Shown: positions 33,907-42,934, counted from the stretch's first letter. The stretch is DNA of 64,000 bases from Brevibacterium permense (GCF_013280495.1 NZ_JABSSX010000003.1:186001-250000), one strand, 5' to 3'. Program-made: numbers and translations. The notes: generated by a model not told the origin, from the sequence alone.

Positions 33907-36900
33907 TGCGCTTCACCGCCGAGCGGCTTGCCGAGCTCACGGCCGCCGACCCTGCCCAGGCCTTCCCCCCGAGCCCGGAGCAGAAAGTGATCATCGAGGC
34001 CGACCCGGCACAGTCGATGAAAGTCACCGCCGGGGCCGGATCGGGAAAGACCACAGTCATCTCGCAGCGCGTGGTGTGGCTGGTCGCCAACGAGTTCGTC
34101 TCTCCCGAAGAGATCCTCGGCCTGACCTTCACCCGCAAAGCCGTCGGAGAACTCGGCGGACGCATCCGAGTGCTTCTGTCGCGTCTGCGGCACAACCTCG
34201 GCCGGGGTCAGGACCTTTCCCTGCCCGGTCTCGACAATCCGACCGTGTCCACATACAACTCCTACGCCGCGTCCATCGTCAGCGAACACGGGGTGAGCAT
34301 CGGCATCGAACCCGAAACGGTCCTCCTCGATGACGCCGCGGCACACACAATCGCCGGGAGTCTCATCGATTCGACGGCACCCGATGAGATCCCCGGCGAT
34401 TTCTCCCGCGAGACGATGATCGCCGACGTCATCGCCCTGGCGGGGCAGATGAATGATCACGGTCGTGATGTCGACGACGTCACGGACTATCTCGAGCAGT
34501 GCCTGTCTGCCCTGGTGTCCAGCAAGGGCAAGCCTGTCGATCCCAATGGACGACGGGCGAAACTCGAAGCGAAGATCCGAACGGCCCGACTGGCTGATGC
34601 CTATATGCGCGCGAAACGGCGCAATCTGGCCATGGACTTCTCCGACCAGGTGCGTTTCGCCCAACGCATCCTCGACGAGGTGCCCGCCGCGGCCGAGGCC
34701 GAGAGAGCCAGGTGGAAGATCGTCCTCCTCGACGAGTTCCAAGACACCTCGGTGGCTCAGCTGAAGCTCTTGCGCGACCTCTTCCACTCCACCGCAGTGA
34801 CCGCAGTCGGTGATCCCCGCCAGGCCATCTACGGTTGGCGCGGCGCCAGCGCCGACAACATGGTGCGTTTCTCATCGGACTTCCGCGACGTCGAATCCCT
34901 GTCGCTGAGCACCAGCTGGCGCAACGATCGCTCGATCCTGCAGGTGGCCAACCGCATCGCCGCCGGACTCGCTGACAGCAACGAGTCCCCGCTGTCGGCC
35001 CGCGACGGTGCCGGTGAGGGCGAAGTCAGTGTCGAAATCAGCTCGGGTGCCCACGATCCCGATTTCCTCACCGTCGGCCTGCGCGCACTCACGGATTGGT
35101 TCCACACGGTCCCCGCAGGTTCCTCGAAAGCCGTGCTGTGCCGCAAACGTGCCCACTTCGCGCCGGTCGCGGCGGCGCTGGAAGCCGCCGGATTCGCTGT
35201 GCATGTTCACGGTTCCTCCGGGCTGCTGACCGACCCCTTCGTCGCAGATCTGCGCGCGGTGCTCACCGCTGCGGTCGATCCGATGGCCGGCGACGAGATC
35301 ATGAGGCTCGTCAGCGGACGCATGCTCGGCCTCGGCGCAGGCGACATCGCGGGGCTGCAGGCCTTCACCCGTCGTCAGACCGAGAGGCGAGCGTCCGAGC
35401 GAGCCGAACCGGCCGCCGAGGAGGTCATCGCCGAAGCCATCGACCAGGCGACGATCGTCGAAGGCATCGATGAGCTCATCGAAGTGCAGCGCGTCCTCGA
35501 CCAAGGAGCGCGGACAGCTGCCGACAGGGGACTCATCGCCGACTATCAGCAGTCCGGTCTGAGCTTGGAGGCGCTGCATCGTCTGGTCCGGGTGGCTCGC
35601 GCGCTGCGGGCCACCCGGTCGGGAACCGGCACCGTGGCTTCGATCATCCGCACCGCGATGTCCGAGACCGGAATCGATTCGGATATCTGGGGCCTCAGCG
35701 ATTCGCTGCGCAATCTGCACAGAGCCTCCGTCGACTCATTCCTCTCCGCAGCCAGCCAGTACTCGGCCACCGATGACAAACCCTCGATCACAGGCTTCCT
35801 GTCCTGGCTCAGTCTCATGGAAGCTCATGATGCGCTGAGCGTCGCCGAGCCGACGACGGCAGCCGATGCGATCAACATCATGACCGTCCATGCCTCGAAG
35901 GGTCTGGAGTTCGACGCCGTCGCCGTTCCGTCTCTGGTGGTAAAAGACTTTCCCACCGAGCCGCGGGACAAGGAAGGGTGGATGGATCGCACGGCTCTGC
36001 CGTACCCGTTGCGCGGTGACCGCGCACACCTCGTCGACTTCGACCTGCGGGAGGCCGAATTCGAGACGAAGAAGGCCCTGGATGAGTGGATCGGAGACTT
36101 CATCCGTCCACGGATCGCCGACGCGCACGAGGGGGAGGAGCGACGCCTCGCCTACGTGGCGTTCACCCGTGCGAAGAGGCATCTGTGGCTCGGGGCGGAA
36201 CTGATGGGTTCGCGTGCGGTTCCCGACGACCCCTCGCCCTTCCTCACCGAAGCGATCGACGCCTTGGGCCTCGAATTGGAGATTCCGGAGCCTGCCGACG
36301 ACACGGCGGAGGACCGCATCGAGACCACTCCATGGCCGGTGCCGCGCACGAAGCAGGTCGCCGCCGCACAGCGAGCAGCCGGTTGGGTCGAAGCGAGCCC
36401 GGACGTCAGCTTGGAGACCTTGGCCGAGAACCCGGGAACGATCGGGCGCTTCGCCGCTCAGGCTCTGCGCATCGGGGACCGACCCGAAGCGGTGTCCGCT
36501 GCGGGCATGCCCGACCGTCTGTCGGCAACGGCCCTGGTCGCATGGAGGAGGGACCCGCAGGGTTTCCGGACGCAGACCCTGCGTCCGATCCCGGCTCCGC
36601 CCAGCCGGGCGGCCGAGATCGGAACGACCTTCCATTCCTGGGTGGAACAGCACTTCGGCCAGTCGAGCATCGATATCGGCGAAGACGAATCGGTGAGACC
36701 GATCGACGCCGCGACGGTCGAACGGCTGCAGGCGACGTTCTCAGCCTCCGAGTTCGCGACGCGTCGGGCCGACCATGTGGAGATGTCCTTCGAACTCGTC
36801 CTCGGCAGATTCCGGGTGCCGGGGAAGATCGATGCGGTCTTCATCACCGGGGACCATGCCGAGGTTGTGGATTGGAAGACCTCGAAGAAGCCCGATGCGG

Positions 36901-37085
36901 CAGTGCTCGAAGTGATGAAATGGCAGCTGGCGCTCTACCGGTTCGCGATTCTCAGGGTGCATCCGGAGATCGCCGAGGTGACAGGGACGTTCTATTTCGT
37001 CGGCAGTGACGACATCGTGCAGTTCACCGATCTGCCTGACGAGGCCGAAGTCGTCGAATGGCTGGAAGCCAACGACATGGGCTGA
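33906..37085 (+). CDS. adnB: AdnB-like helicase-nuclease subunit
   Basis: 1059-residue partner of AdnA. Complete SF1A motor: Walker A AGAGSGKTT (K48), motif II LLDEFQDTS (D276, E277), TSWRND, MTVHASKGLEFDAV and VAFTRAKRHLWL; this should be the main translocation motor. C-terminal RecB-like nuclease with GKIDAVFI, VVDWKTSKK (D989) and QLALYRFA; no Fe-S cysteine set, as in mycobacterial AdnB. ATG 33906 follows GGAGGAG and overlaps the adnA stop by one base; the longer frame upstream is overlap with adnA. Its stop is two bases from the stop of the convergent phosphotransferase-like gene. Confidence 0.93.
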   Translation: MRFTAERLAELTAADPAQAFPPSPEQKVIIEADPAQSMKVTAGAGSGKTTVISQRVVWLVANEFVSPEEILGLTFTRKAVGELGGRIRVLLSRLRHNLGRGQDLSLPGLDNPTVSTYNSYAASIVSEHGVSIGIEPETVLLDDAAAHTIAGSLIDSTAPDEIPGDFSRETMIADVIALAGQMNDHGRDVDDVTDYLEQCLSALVSSKGKPVDPNGRRAKLEAKIRTARLADAYMRAKRRNLAMDFSDQVRFAQRILDEVPAAAEAERARWKIVLLDEFQDTSVAQLKLLRDLFHSTAVTAVGDPRQAIYGWRGASADNMVRFSSDFRDVESLSLSTSWRNDRSILQVANRIAAGLADSNESPLSARDGAGEGEVSVEISSGAHDPDFLTVGLRALTDWFHTVPAGSSKAVLCRKRAHFAPVAAALEAAGFAVHVHGSSGLLTDPFVADLRAVLTAAVDPMAGDEIMRLVSGRMLGLGAGDIAGLQAFTRRQTERRASERAEPAAEEVIAEAIDQATIVEGIDELIEVQRVLDQGARTAADRGLIADYQQSGLSLEALHRLVRVARALRATRSGTGTVASIIRTAMSETGIDSDIWGLSDSLRNLHRASVDSFLSAASQYSATDDKPSITGFLSWLSLMEAHDALSVAEPTTAADAINIMTVHASKGLEFDAVAVPSLVVKDFPTEPRDKEGWMDRTALPYPLRGDRAHLVDFDLREAEFETKKALDEWIGDFIRPRIADAHEGEERRLAYVAFTRAKRHLWLGAELMGSRAVPDDPSPFLTEAIDALGLELEIPEPADDTAEDRIETTPWPVPRTKQVAAAQRAAGWVEASPDVSLETLAENPGTIGRFAAQALRIGDRPEAVSAAGMPDRLSATALVAWRRDPQGFRTQTLRPIPAPPSRAAEIGTTFHSWVEQHFGQSSIDIGEDESVRPIDAATVERLQATFSASEFATRRADHVEMSFELVLGRFRVPGKIDAVFITGDHAEVVDWKTSKKPDAAVLEVMKWQLALYRFAILRVHPEIAEVTGTFYFVGSDDIVQFTDLPDEAEVVEWLEANDMG

Positions 37086-37087
37086 GA

Positions 37088-38335
37088 TCAGCGGATCCGG
37101 CCGGTCTCTTCCCCGTCCCGGCCGGTCTCTTCCCCGTCATCAGTTTCGTCGGTGTCTCGATTCGGCTCGGTCCGCACCTGCGATCCCGGCTCGGAGTCGA
37201 ACTCCGAATCGTCATCCGAGGGCGCCGACGGAGGCTGAGCTCCGGGAATGAACACATCGTGGGCTGCGGTCTCCGTGATCGCGGCTTCCACGTCGGGAGC
37301 ATCAGCCGCTGCCGGAGCAGAGGAATTCGGGGCCGCTCCGCGAGTGTCTCCACGGTCTTCAGGTTCGGTCGCGGACTCAGAAGTCGGTTCCTCGGCAGAG
37401 GCGGCTGCATCGGCGGAAGAACCGAACAGGACCTCATTGAACGAGCTGAGAAGCCCGGCGGCATCCTCGACGGCGGTCTCATCCCCGGAGTCGACTGCCT
37501 CGAGCAGCCAGTCGAGCACCGCGAATTCGGCCAACAGCTCGGCGCGGGCAATGACATGTTCATCGGCGCGGGGCCGGGAGTTGCGGTACTCGTCGTAGAA
37601 GGTCGGCAGGGCGGCAGGATCGATCAGCGCGGAGGCCGCCGCCAGATCGATGGCCGGATCTGCGACGCGCAGACGACCGATCTCGGCGAGTGCGAGCACT
37701 CGCTCCTGATCGGTATAGACGCTCGTCTCATCGAGAGAGCCGTGGATGGGCGTGGCGAGGAAATGCCAGAGCGCCACCTTCTCGAACTCCTCCTCCCAAT
37801 GCTGCAGCAGAGACGACGGAACTCGTCCGGTGCTCGCCGCCTGATCGAGGCGCTCAAGGATGAGGAACTGTGATCGAGAGGGATCCTCCACCGGAAAACC
37901 GGCATCGGAGACGGGCTCGGGCGCAGCCGAATGCAGAGTCGCCAGCGCTTGGGCCAGCGAACTGGCCCGCGCAGTGTCGGAGATGGGCACATCTCCCAGA
38001 GGCGCACCTGGCAGCGGATCGGCCAGTGTCACAGTCGTCGGGGACGACGTGTCGAAATAGTCGGCGTCCACCTCGGTGATGGCCCGCAGACGCGGCCATA
38101 CGAAGTCAGCGTGTGGATACATGGACTCGTAGATTCGTCCCGCCTCGGCTGCTGAGCCGATGTCCGCGGTCCGATCGAGCTGGGTCTGAGCCGTTGCGAC
38201 GAGCTGCTGATCGTCATTGCCGAGCAGGACTCTGACTCCGGCATCCAGCGGCGGCAGGGGTGTCCATGTCGTCGGGACGAAGCCGTCGAGCATCGTCGCC
38301 GCGATCGCAGTCAACTTGAGCGCCTTGGTATCCAC
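37088..38335 (-). CDS. Phosphotransferase-like protein with degenerate kinase motifs
   Basis: 415-residue protein with an aminoglycoside-phosphotransferase/maltokinase-like fold (about residues 1-285) and a disordered acidic tail. The catalytic loop, normally HGDLHxxN, reads HGSLDETS, and the metal-binding DW/DFG segment reads LAEIGRLRVADPAIDL; so the catalytic Asp, the metal Asn and the second Asp are replaced. A phosphotransfer role is doubtful and a pseudokinase role likely (inference). GTG 38335 is chosen because TAGATT sits exactly 7 nt upstream; about thirty in-frame residues above it are not conserved in style. The tail ends with a duplicated DGEETGR unit. Actinobacteria often carry a phosphotransferase-like gene beside nudC. 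Confidence 0.75.
   Translation of the reverse strand: MDTKALKLTAIAATMLDGFVPTTWTPLPPLDAGVRVLLGNDDQQLVATAQTQLDRTADIGSAAEAGRIYESMYPHADFVWPRLRAITEVDADYFDTSSPTTVTLADPLPGAPLGDVPISDTARASSLAQALATLHSAAPEPVSDAGFPVEDPSRSQFLILERLDQAASTGRVPSSLLQHWEEEFEKVALWHFLATPIHGSLDETSVYTDQERVLALAEIGRLRVADPAIDLAAASALIDPAALPTFYDEYRNSRPRADEHVIARAELLAEFAVLDWLLEAVDSGDETAVEDAAGLLSSFNEVLFGSSADAAASAEEPTSESATEPEDRGDTRGAAPNSSAPAAADAPDVEAAITETAAHDVFIPGAQPPSAPSDDDSEFDSEPGSQVRTEPNRDTDETDDGEETGRDGEETGRIR
37097..37137. repeat. 21-bp tandem duplication in coding sequence
   Basis: CCGGCCGGTCTCTTCCCCGT occurs at 37097-37116 and 37118-37137 with period 21. On the minus strand it encodes the repeated DGEETGR heptad at the C-terminus of the phosphotransferase-like protein. 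Confidence 0.9.
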
Positions 38336-38342
38336 CTTCCCC

Positions 38343-38348
38343 AATCTA
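38343..38348 (-). promoter_or_regulatory. -10 hexamer TAGATT (leaderless GTG start)
   Basis: TAGATT on the minus strand, exactly 7 nt before the GTG of the phosphotransferase-like gene. Confidence 0.5.
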
Positions 38349-38459
38349 CCGTCTGGGTTCGGCTGAGACACGGGACTCGCCGTCGAGCGTGTCTGCCGAG
38401 GGGACATTCGGGCCCTGTCAGGCATTCACGGCCGCGGTCGTCGTGTCAGGACGCTGAGA

Positions 38460-38465
38460 TATCGT
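38460..38465 (+). promoter_or_regulatory. nudC -10 hexamer (leaderless)
   Basis: TATCGT followed by exactly 7 nt and ATG 38473. The GGAGGG inside that spacer is too close to the ATG to be a good ribosome binding site. Confidence 0.45.
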
Positions 38466-38472
38466 GGAGGGC

Positions 38473-39450
38473 ATGAAACCATTGCCTCCAGTGCAGCCGA
38501 TCAGCCTCGCCCGACACGGAATCGATCGGGACCATCTGACTCGGGGCCAAGACGGAGAACTCAGCGAGATCTGGGCCTCAGGGGCCCTCGCCGTCTTCGA
38601 ACATCGCGGATCGCTGCTCGTCGCCGGTGGTGGGCTCTTCCTGACCGACCGCGAAGCTGTGCCGGCGGGCCAGACGGAGGTCTACCTCGGACAAGACCCA
38701 CAGGGCACCCGCTACATCGGAGTGTCCTTGGACGACGACGGTCGCAGCCACGTCGATTCCCGATTGGACGCCTCGCGCGCCCGGGACGCCACCGATCTGC
38801 TGACTGCGCCAGGAGAGGGGATCGACAGTTCCGAACCCGTCTGGCTCACCCTGGGTCATCTCGCCGAAGCCCTTGACGATGTGCAGGTATCCCTGGCCTG
38901 CGAGATCGTCGGTTTGGGAAACTGGCATCGTGCACACCGGTTCTCCCCGCGCACCGGCACCCCGACCACTCCGATCATGGGCGGATGGGTGCGCCGCGAT
39001 CCGGAGACCGGAAGCGAACACTTTCCCCGCACCGATCCGGCGGTCATCGTCGTCATCGTCAACACCGATGAGGACGGAGTCGAACGTGTCCTGTTGGGAA
39101 ACAACGCCGCCTGGGAGTCCGACCGGTATTCGCTCCTGGCCGGATTCGTCGAACCGGGTGAGACGCTCGAGCACGCGGTGATCCGCGAGATCTGGGAAGA
39201 AGCTCATCTCGAAGTCACTGACCCTCGGTATCTGGGCTCTCAGCCGTGGCCGTTTCCCTGCTCGCTCATGCTCGGCTTCTCGGCCGTCGCTCCCAGCCGA
39301 GACTTCGCCGCCGACGAGGCGGAGATCGCCTCGCTGCGCTGGTTCACCCGGGTGGAGCTGCGCGCTGCCATTGCGAACGGCGAGGTGCGCGCTCCATCGA
39401 CGATCTCCATCGCCGGTCAGCTACTGTGCAGCTGGTTGGACAACGCATGA
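38473..39450 (+). CDS. nudC: NudC-type NAD(H) pyrophosphatase without zinc cysteines
   Basis: 325-residue NUDIX hydrolase that cleaves NAD(H) to NMN(H) and AMP and, in homologues, removes NAD caps from RNA. The NudC-specific motif SQPWPFPCS follows the NUDIX box GFVEPGETLEHAVIREIWEE. The NUDIX box ends EEAHL where EExG is usual. The zinc ribbon between the domains normally has four cysteines; here the segment reads HRFSPRTGTPT and VRRDPETGSEHFPRTDP, with none of them, so the ribbon is present in outline but cannot bind zinc. The gene ends with a four-base overlap with uvrD2, so both are cotranscribed. Confidence 0.88.
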   Translation: MKPLPPVQPISLARHGIDRDHLTRGQDGELSEIWASGALAVFEHRGSLLVAGGGLFLTDREAVPAGQTEVYLGQDPQGTRYIGVSLDDDGRSHVDSRLDASRARDATDLLTAPGEGIDSSEPVWLTLGHLAEALDDVQVSLACEIVGLGNWHRAHRFSPRTGTPTTPIMGGWVRRDPETGSEHFPRTDPAVIVVIVNTDEDGVERVLLGNNAAWESDRYSLLAGFVEPGETLEHAVIREIWEEAHLEVTDPRYLGSQPWPFPCSLMLGFSAVAPSRDFAADEAEIASLRWFTRVELRAAIANGEVRAPSTISIAGQLLCSWLDNA

Positions 39451-41486
39451 ACGCTTCGGCCACGGCCCTGCTCGAGGCCTTGGACGAGGAACAGCGCGCC
39501 GTCGCCACCCACTTCGACTCAACGGTGATCGTCCTCGCCGGTGCCGGCACCGGTAAGACCCGCGCCATGACGCACCGGATCGCCTTTGGAATTGCGTCCG
39601 AGGTGTTCCCTGCCAACCATGTCCTCGCGCTGACATTCACCGCCAAGGCGGCGGGGGAGATGCGCTCACGTCTGCGCGGACTCGGAGTCCCCGCGGTCCA
39701 AGCCCGCACGTTCCACTCCGCAGCGCTGCGCCAGCTGCGATTCTTCTGGGACCGGTTCGCCGAAGGAGACTTTCCGCGGATCATCGAGAACAAGGCGGGC
39801 ATCATCGGCTCGGTCATGCAGAGCCTCGGGTTGGAGACCAGTCGGGAACTGACCAGAGACGTCGCGTCGGAGATCGAGTTCGCGGCGTCGTCCCTGCTCG
39901 GCGTCGACGACTATGCGACGAAGGCAGCGGCCCGGGACCTCCCCGGTCAGCTGAGCGTCGACGACATGGTGCGGATCTTCGAAGCCTACGGGGAGGCGAA
40001 GACACGGGGACGGCTGCTCGATTTCGACGATGTGCTCCTCGTGCTCTCGGGAGTTCTCGCCGAGTATCCGGCGATCGCGGCCGAGATCCGTGAACAATAC
40101 AGGCATTTCGTCGTCGACGAATTCCAAGACGTCTCGCCGCTCCAATACGATGTTCTCTCCCGGTGGCTGGGCCCCCGTGACAATCTCTGCGTCGTCGGTG
40201 ATCCCGCTCAGACCATCTACACCTTCGCGGGAGCCGATGCGAGCCTGCTCGGTTCGCTCAGCACGTCGATGCCCGAGGCCAGAACGATCCGCCTGGTGCG
40301 CAACTACCGTTCGTCCCAGGCCATTGTGTCCACGGCGAACAATCTGCTGCGACACACCTCTCGGACCGCGCTGACCCTGCGGACCGACAACCCGATGGGC
40401 CGGCAGCCGCGCATGGTGGAGTATCCGACCGACGAAGCCGAGGCCACCGGGGTCGTCCAGGCCATCTCGGCGGAGATCCAGGCCGGACGGCGTCCGCGCA
40501 ACATCGCAGTTCTCTTCCGCACGAACGGACAGAGTCCCTCCTACGAACAGGCACTGGCCGCAGCCGGAATTCCCTATGTGCTGCGCGGCGGAGAGCGCTT
40601 CTTCGCACGGAAAGAGGTCAAGGAGGCCGTTCTCATGCTCAAGGCCGCACGCGCGACCTCGAGCGGACAGCGTCTGACCGAAGCCGTGACAGAGGTTCTC
40701 GGCTCTCTCGGATTCACCCGAGAGCCGCCGGCCGCCGGAGCCGGCAGACAGCGTTGGGAATCTCTCAAAGCCCTCGTCGACCTCGCCGAGGAGCATCAGC
40801 ACGGTCAGGAACTTCCTGTGCCGATGGAGGTCTTCCTCAGCGACCTGGCGGATCGTGCCGAGCACCAGTTCGCTCCGGACATCGAAGGCGTCACTCTGGC
40901 GTCGTTCCACGCTGCGAAAGGCCTGGAATGGGACAGCGTGCACCTGGTGGGTCTCAGCGAAGGCCTGCTGCCCATCAGCTATGCCCAGACGCCTCGAGCC
41001 ATCGCTGAGGAACGCCGCCTGTTCTACGTGGCGCTGACGCGTGCAGGCACAGACCTGCGGATGAGCTGGTCGCTGGCACGGTTCGACTCCAAACAGAAAC
41101 CGAGAAGGTCATCACGCTTCCTCGCCGAACTCGGTCAGTCCGGACCGACGATGGGAGATGGCCGCACAGCGTCGAACTCCGCGGCACTCAACCGCTGCCG
41201 CGGCTGTGGGAGGCCATTGGTCTCGCACATCGACCGCGCAGTCGGACGATGTTCGGACTGTCCCGCCGACATCGATCTCGAGCTGCTGGACCGTCTGCGC
41301 CGCTGGCGGGTCCGCACCGGGATGGAGCAGGGACTGCCGCCTTACCTCGTGCTCACGGACACCTCGCTGTCAGTCATCGCGGAGGTCCGTCCCCGCACAC
41401 TCGACGAACTTGCGCGGGTCCCCGGCATCGGTGCGACGAAGCTCGAACTCTACGGAACTCACCTACTGGGTCTGCTCGGCGACTGA
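39447..41486 (+). CDS. uvrD2: UvrD2-type SF1 helicase with zinc motif and HRDC domain
   Basis: 679-residue 3'-5' DNA helicase. Walker A AGAGTGKT (K37), motif II VDEFQDVSP, VRNYRSSQ, FHAAKGLEWDSV and VALTRAGTDLRM complete the SF1A set. The C-terminus carries the mycobacterial UvrD2 hallmarks: a tetracysteine motif (C584, C587, C602, C605; CRGCGRP and CSDCPAD) and an HRDC domain (LDRLRRWRVRTGMEQGLPPY, LARVPGIGATKLELYG). The ATG overlaps the nudC stop. The last 24 bases overlap the end of the convergent next gene. Confidence 0.93.
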   Translation: MNASATALLEALDEEQRAVATHFDSTVIVLAGAGTGKTRAMTHRIAFGIASEVFPANHVLALTFTAKAAGEMRSRLRGLGVPAVQARTFHSAALRQLRFFWDRFAEGDFPRIIENKAGIIGSVMQSLGLETSRELTRDVASEIEFAASSLLGVDDYATKAAARDLPGQLSVDDMVRIFEAYGEAKTRGRLLDFDDVLLVLSGVLAEYPAIAAEIREQYRHFVVDEFQDVSPLQYDVLSRWLGPRDNLCVVGDPAQTIYTFAGADASLLGSLSTSMPEARTIRLVRNYRSSQAIVSTANNLLRHTSRTALTLRTDNPMGRQPRMVEYPTDEAEATGVVQAISAEIQAGRRPRNIAVLFRTNGQSPSYEQALAAAGIPYVLRGGERFFARKEVKEAVLMLKAARATSSGQRLTEAVTEVLGSLGFTREPPAAGAGRQRWESLKALVDLAEEHQHGQELPVPMEVFLSDLADRAEHQFAPDIEGVTLASFHAAKGLEWDSVHLVGLSEGLLPISYAQTPRAIAEERRLFYVALTRAGTDLRMSWSLARFDSKQKPRRSSRFLAELGQSGPTMGDGRTASNSAALNRCRGCGRPLVSHIDRAVGRCSDCPADIDLELLDRLRRWRVRTGMEQGLPPYLVLTDTSLSVIAEVRPRTLDELARVPGIGATKLELYGTHLLGLLGD

Positions 41487-42365
41487 CCCGAAATCCGGGA
41501 CCGGCGTGCGACACTGGCAGCGATCGTGGAAGGTCATCCCACTATCCGTGACCTCGCCGGCATCCAAGGTGACCACGCGTCGGATCGGTGGTGTTTCGGG
41601 GCGCAGCAGCGCCTGACGAAGCATCTGAACAACATGCGCCGAACCGAGGAAGCGTGCGGCGGGATCGCTCAGGCTCTCACGCTCCGGCAGGGCACGCAGA
41701 CGCGGATGCTGATCGAGCCAACCGGCATCGCTGTCCTTCCGATGCAGGCAGGAACACACAGAGCACGGTGTCGAACCGGGCCGGATGAGTCCCGTGATCT
41801 CCACAGACTGCTCACCGAGGACGACCTGACAGTGGTCGACTTCGCGATCACTGAGCCACATGGCGGAATTGAGATCCGGAACCAGGTGAGAACTCGCGAC
41901 CACCACCGGTGAACCCATGAGATCGAGCTCCTCGACACGGCGAGCCGCGGCGACGGCGAATCCGAGAGCCGCCAGCTGCCCTTCGACATGGGAGCGCAAT
42001 GGACCCGTGACCAGTACGGGCCGGGACCCGAGGACCTGGGAGACCCGATCCGGCGACAGATTGAATATGCGCGCCGCGGCGAAAACCGGGGACCCCTTCG
42101 GCACGGCGCCGCCGTCGCCGTCGGCCGGAATGAGGACGCCCGCCTCGCCGAGGAGGGTGATGAGGGAGCTCGCCCTACTGAGGTCGACCCCGAGCTCCTG
42201 AGCGCGTGAATAGAACTGGGCCGAGCCGATCCCGAGACGGAGATCTTCGATGAGACTGGCGTCACCGAGCAGCAGCCCATCGATGAGCACAGGATCATCC
42301 GCGCCGAACTGGATGCACGAGGACGAACGCCATGTGATGGGAACACTCGGAAAGATTCTGAACAT
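41463..42365 (-). CDS. TOMM leader-peptide-binding/ThiF-like protein, orphan
   Basis: 300-residue protein resembling the E1-like, leader-peptide-binding partner of thiazole/oxazole-modified microcin cyclodehydratases (Rv3196-like in mycobacteria). It starts with a winged-helix-like segment (LIDGLLLGDASLIEDLRLGI) and carries the family's zinc-type motif GSTPCSVCSCLHRKDSD. No YcaO, precursor peptide, dehydrogenase or exporter gene is near, so a housekeeping role is likely and is unknown. AAGGGG upstream of ATG 42365 on the minus strand supports the start. Its 3' end overlaps uvrD2 by 24 bases tail to tail. Divergent from the M48-like gene across the DnaA-box region. Confidence 0.7.
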   Translation of the reverse strand: MFRIFPSVPITWRSSSCIQFGADDPVLIDGLLLGDASLIEDLRLGIGSAQFYSRAQELGVDLSRASSLITLLGEAGVLIPADGDGGAVPKGSPVFAAARIFNLSPDRVSQVLGSRPVLVTGPLRSHVEGQLAALGFAVAAARRVEELDLMGSPVVVASSHLVPDLNSAMWLSDREVDHCQVVLGEQSVEITGLIRPGSTPCSVCSCLHRKDSDAGWLDQHPRLRALPERESLSDPAARFLGSAHVVQMLRQALLRPETPPIRRVVTLDAGEVTDSGMTFHDRCQCRTPVPDFGSVAEQTQ

Positions 42366-42444
42366 CTCGGCCCCTTCGCCTCGCCATCGTGGAGACTTCC
42401 ACAGTAGTGAACGAGAGACAGAATGGCCACGGCAGGAGAAAAGC

Positions 42445-42793
42445 TGTGGACAACCCTGTGGAAAAACGGCTGAGGACAGACCGGAAACGCGTCCCGGCAT
42501 GCCCTCAGCCGCATAGTGCCCCAGGCGCTCGCGAGGACTCGTGCGGCTTCCCCTTCCGCACGCATCCTCGGGTTTTCCGGGGTCAGCATAGAACTTATTC
42601 CGCAAAAGCCTCCGCGTCAATGCACCGTCATGCACAGACACGTCAACAGCCTGTGGATAACCTGTGGGAATCGCCGCGGAGTCTGTGGAGGAAAGGCGCC
42701 TTGGGTGTCGATATGGCTGTTGATAAACACGCTCCCGGGTCGGATCAGCTCCTGTTCTGCGGGGAGTGCGATCTCCGAGGCGGCTGTGGACGG
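42445..42793 (-). promoter_or_regulatory. Array of same-strand DnaA boxes
   Basis: Read on the minus strand: TTGTCCACA (42445-42453, the Streptomyces-type consensus), TTTTCCACA (42457-42465), TTATCCACA (42652-42660, perfect consensus), ATTCCCACA (42663-42671), TCCTCCACA (42684-42692), TTATCAACA (42718-42726) and CCGTCCACA (42785-42793). Two pairs are 11-12 bp apart, one helical turn. No dnaA, dnaN or rpmH is in the window, so this is not the usual oriC setting. Confidence 0.55.
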
Positions 42794-42922
42794 GGGATTC
42801 GACCCCCAACTTTTCGGCAGACTCAGGAAACTCACAAACTCCGAAGGCTGTTCGTCTTCAGAACCGCTGCAGAGACGCCGCCACGGTGCCAGTGGCGCTG
42901 TCACCGTGTCAGTGCGGTTTCC

Positions 42923-42928
42923 TATGAT
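42923..42928 (+). promoter_or_regulatory. -10 hexamer TATGAT (leaderless GTG start)
   Basis: TATGAT, close to the ideal -10, is followed by six bases and the GTG of the metallopeptidase gene. Confidence 0.5.
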
Positions 42929-42934
42929 GGTCCA

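Larger units (their letters stand above)
42366..42934. other. 569-nt intergenic region with clustered DnaA boxes
   Basis: Gap between divergent genes. Open frames crossing it have no credible start or protein features. It contains seven DnaA-box-like 9-mers, all in the same orientation, and ends with the promoter of the M48-like gene. No other repeat or RNA is recognised. Confidence 0.6.

Noticed and set aside
42366-42934. Chromosomal origin oriC
   Set aside because: DnaA boxes are present, but dnaA, dnaN, rpmH and gyrase genes are absent from the window and no AT-rich unwinding element is evident.
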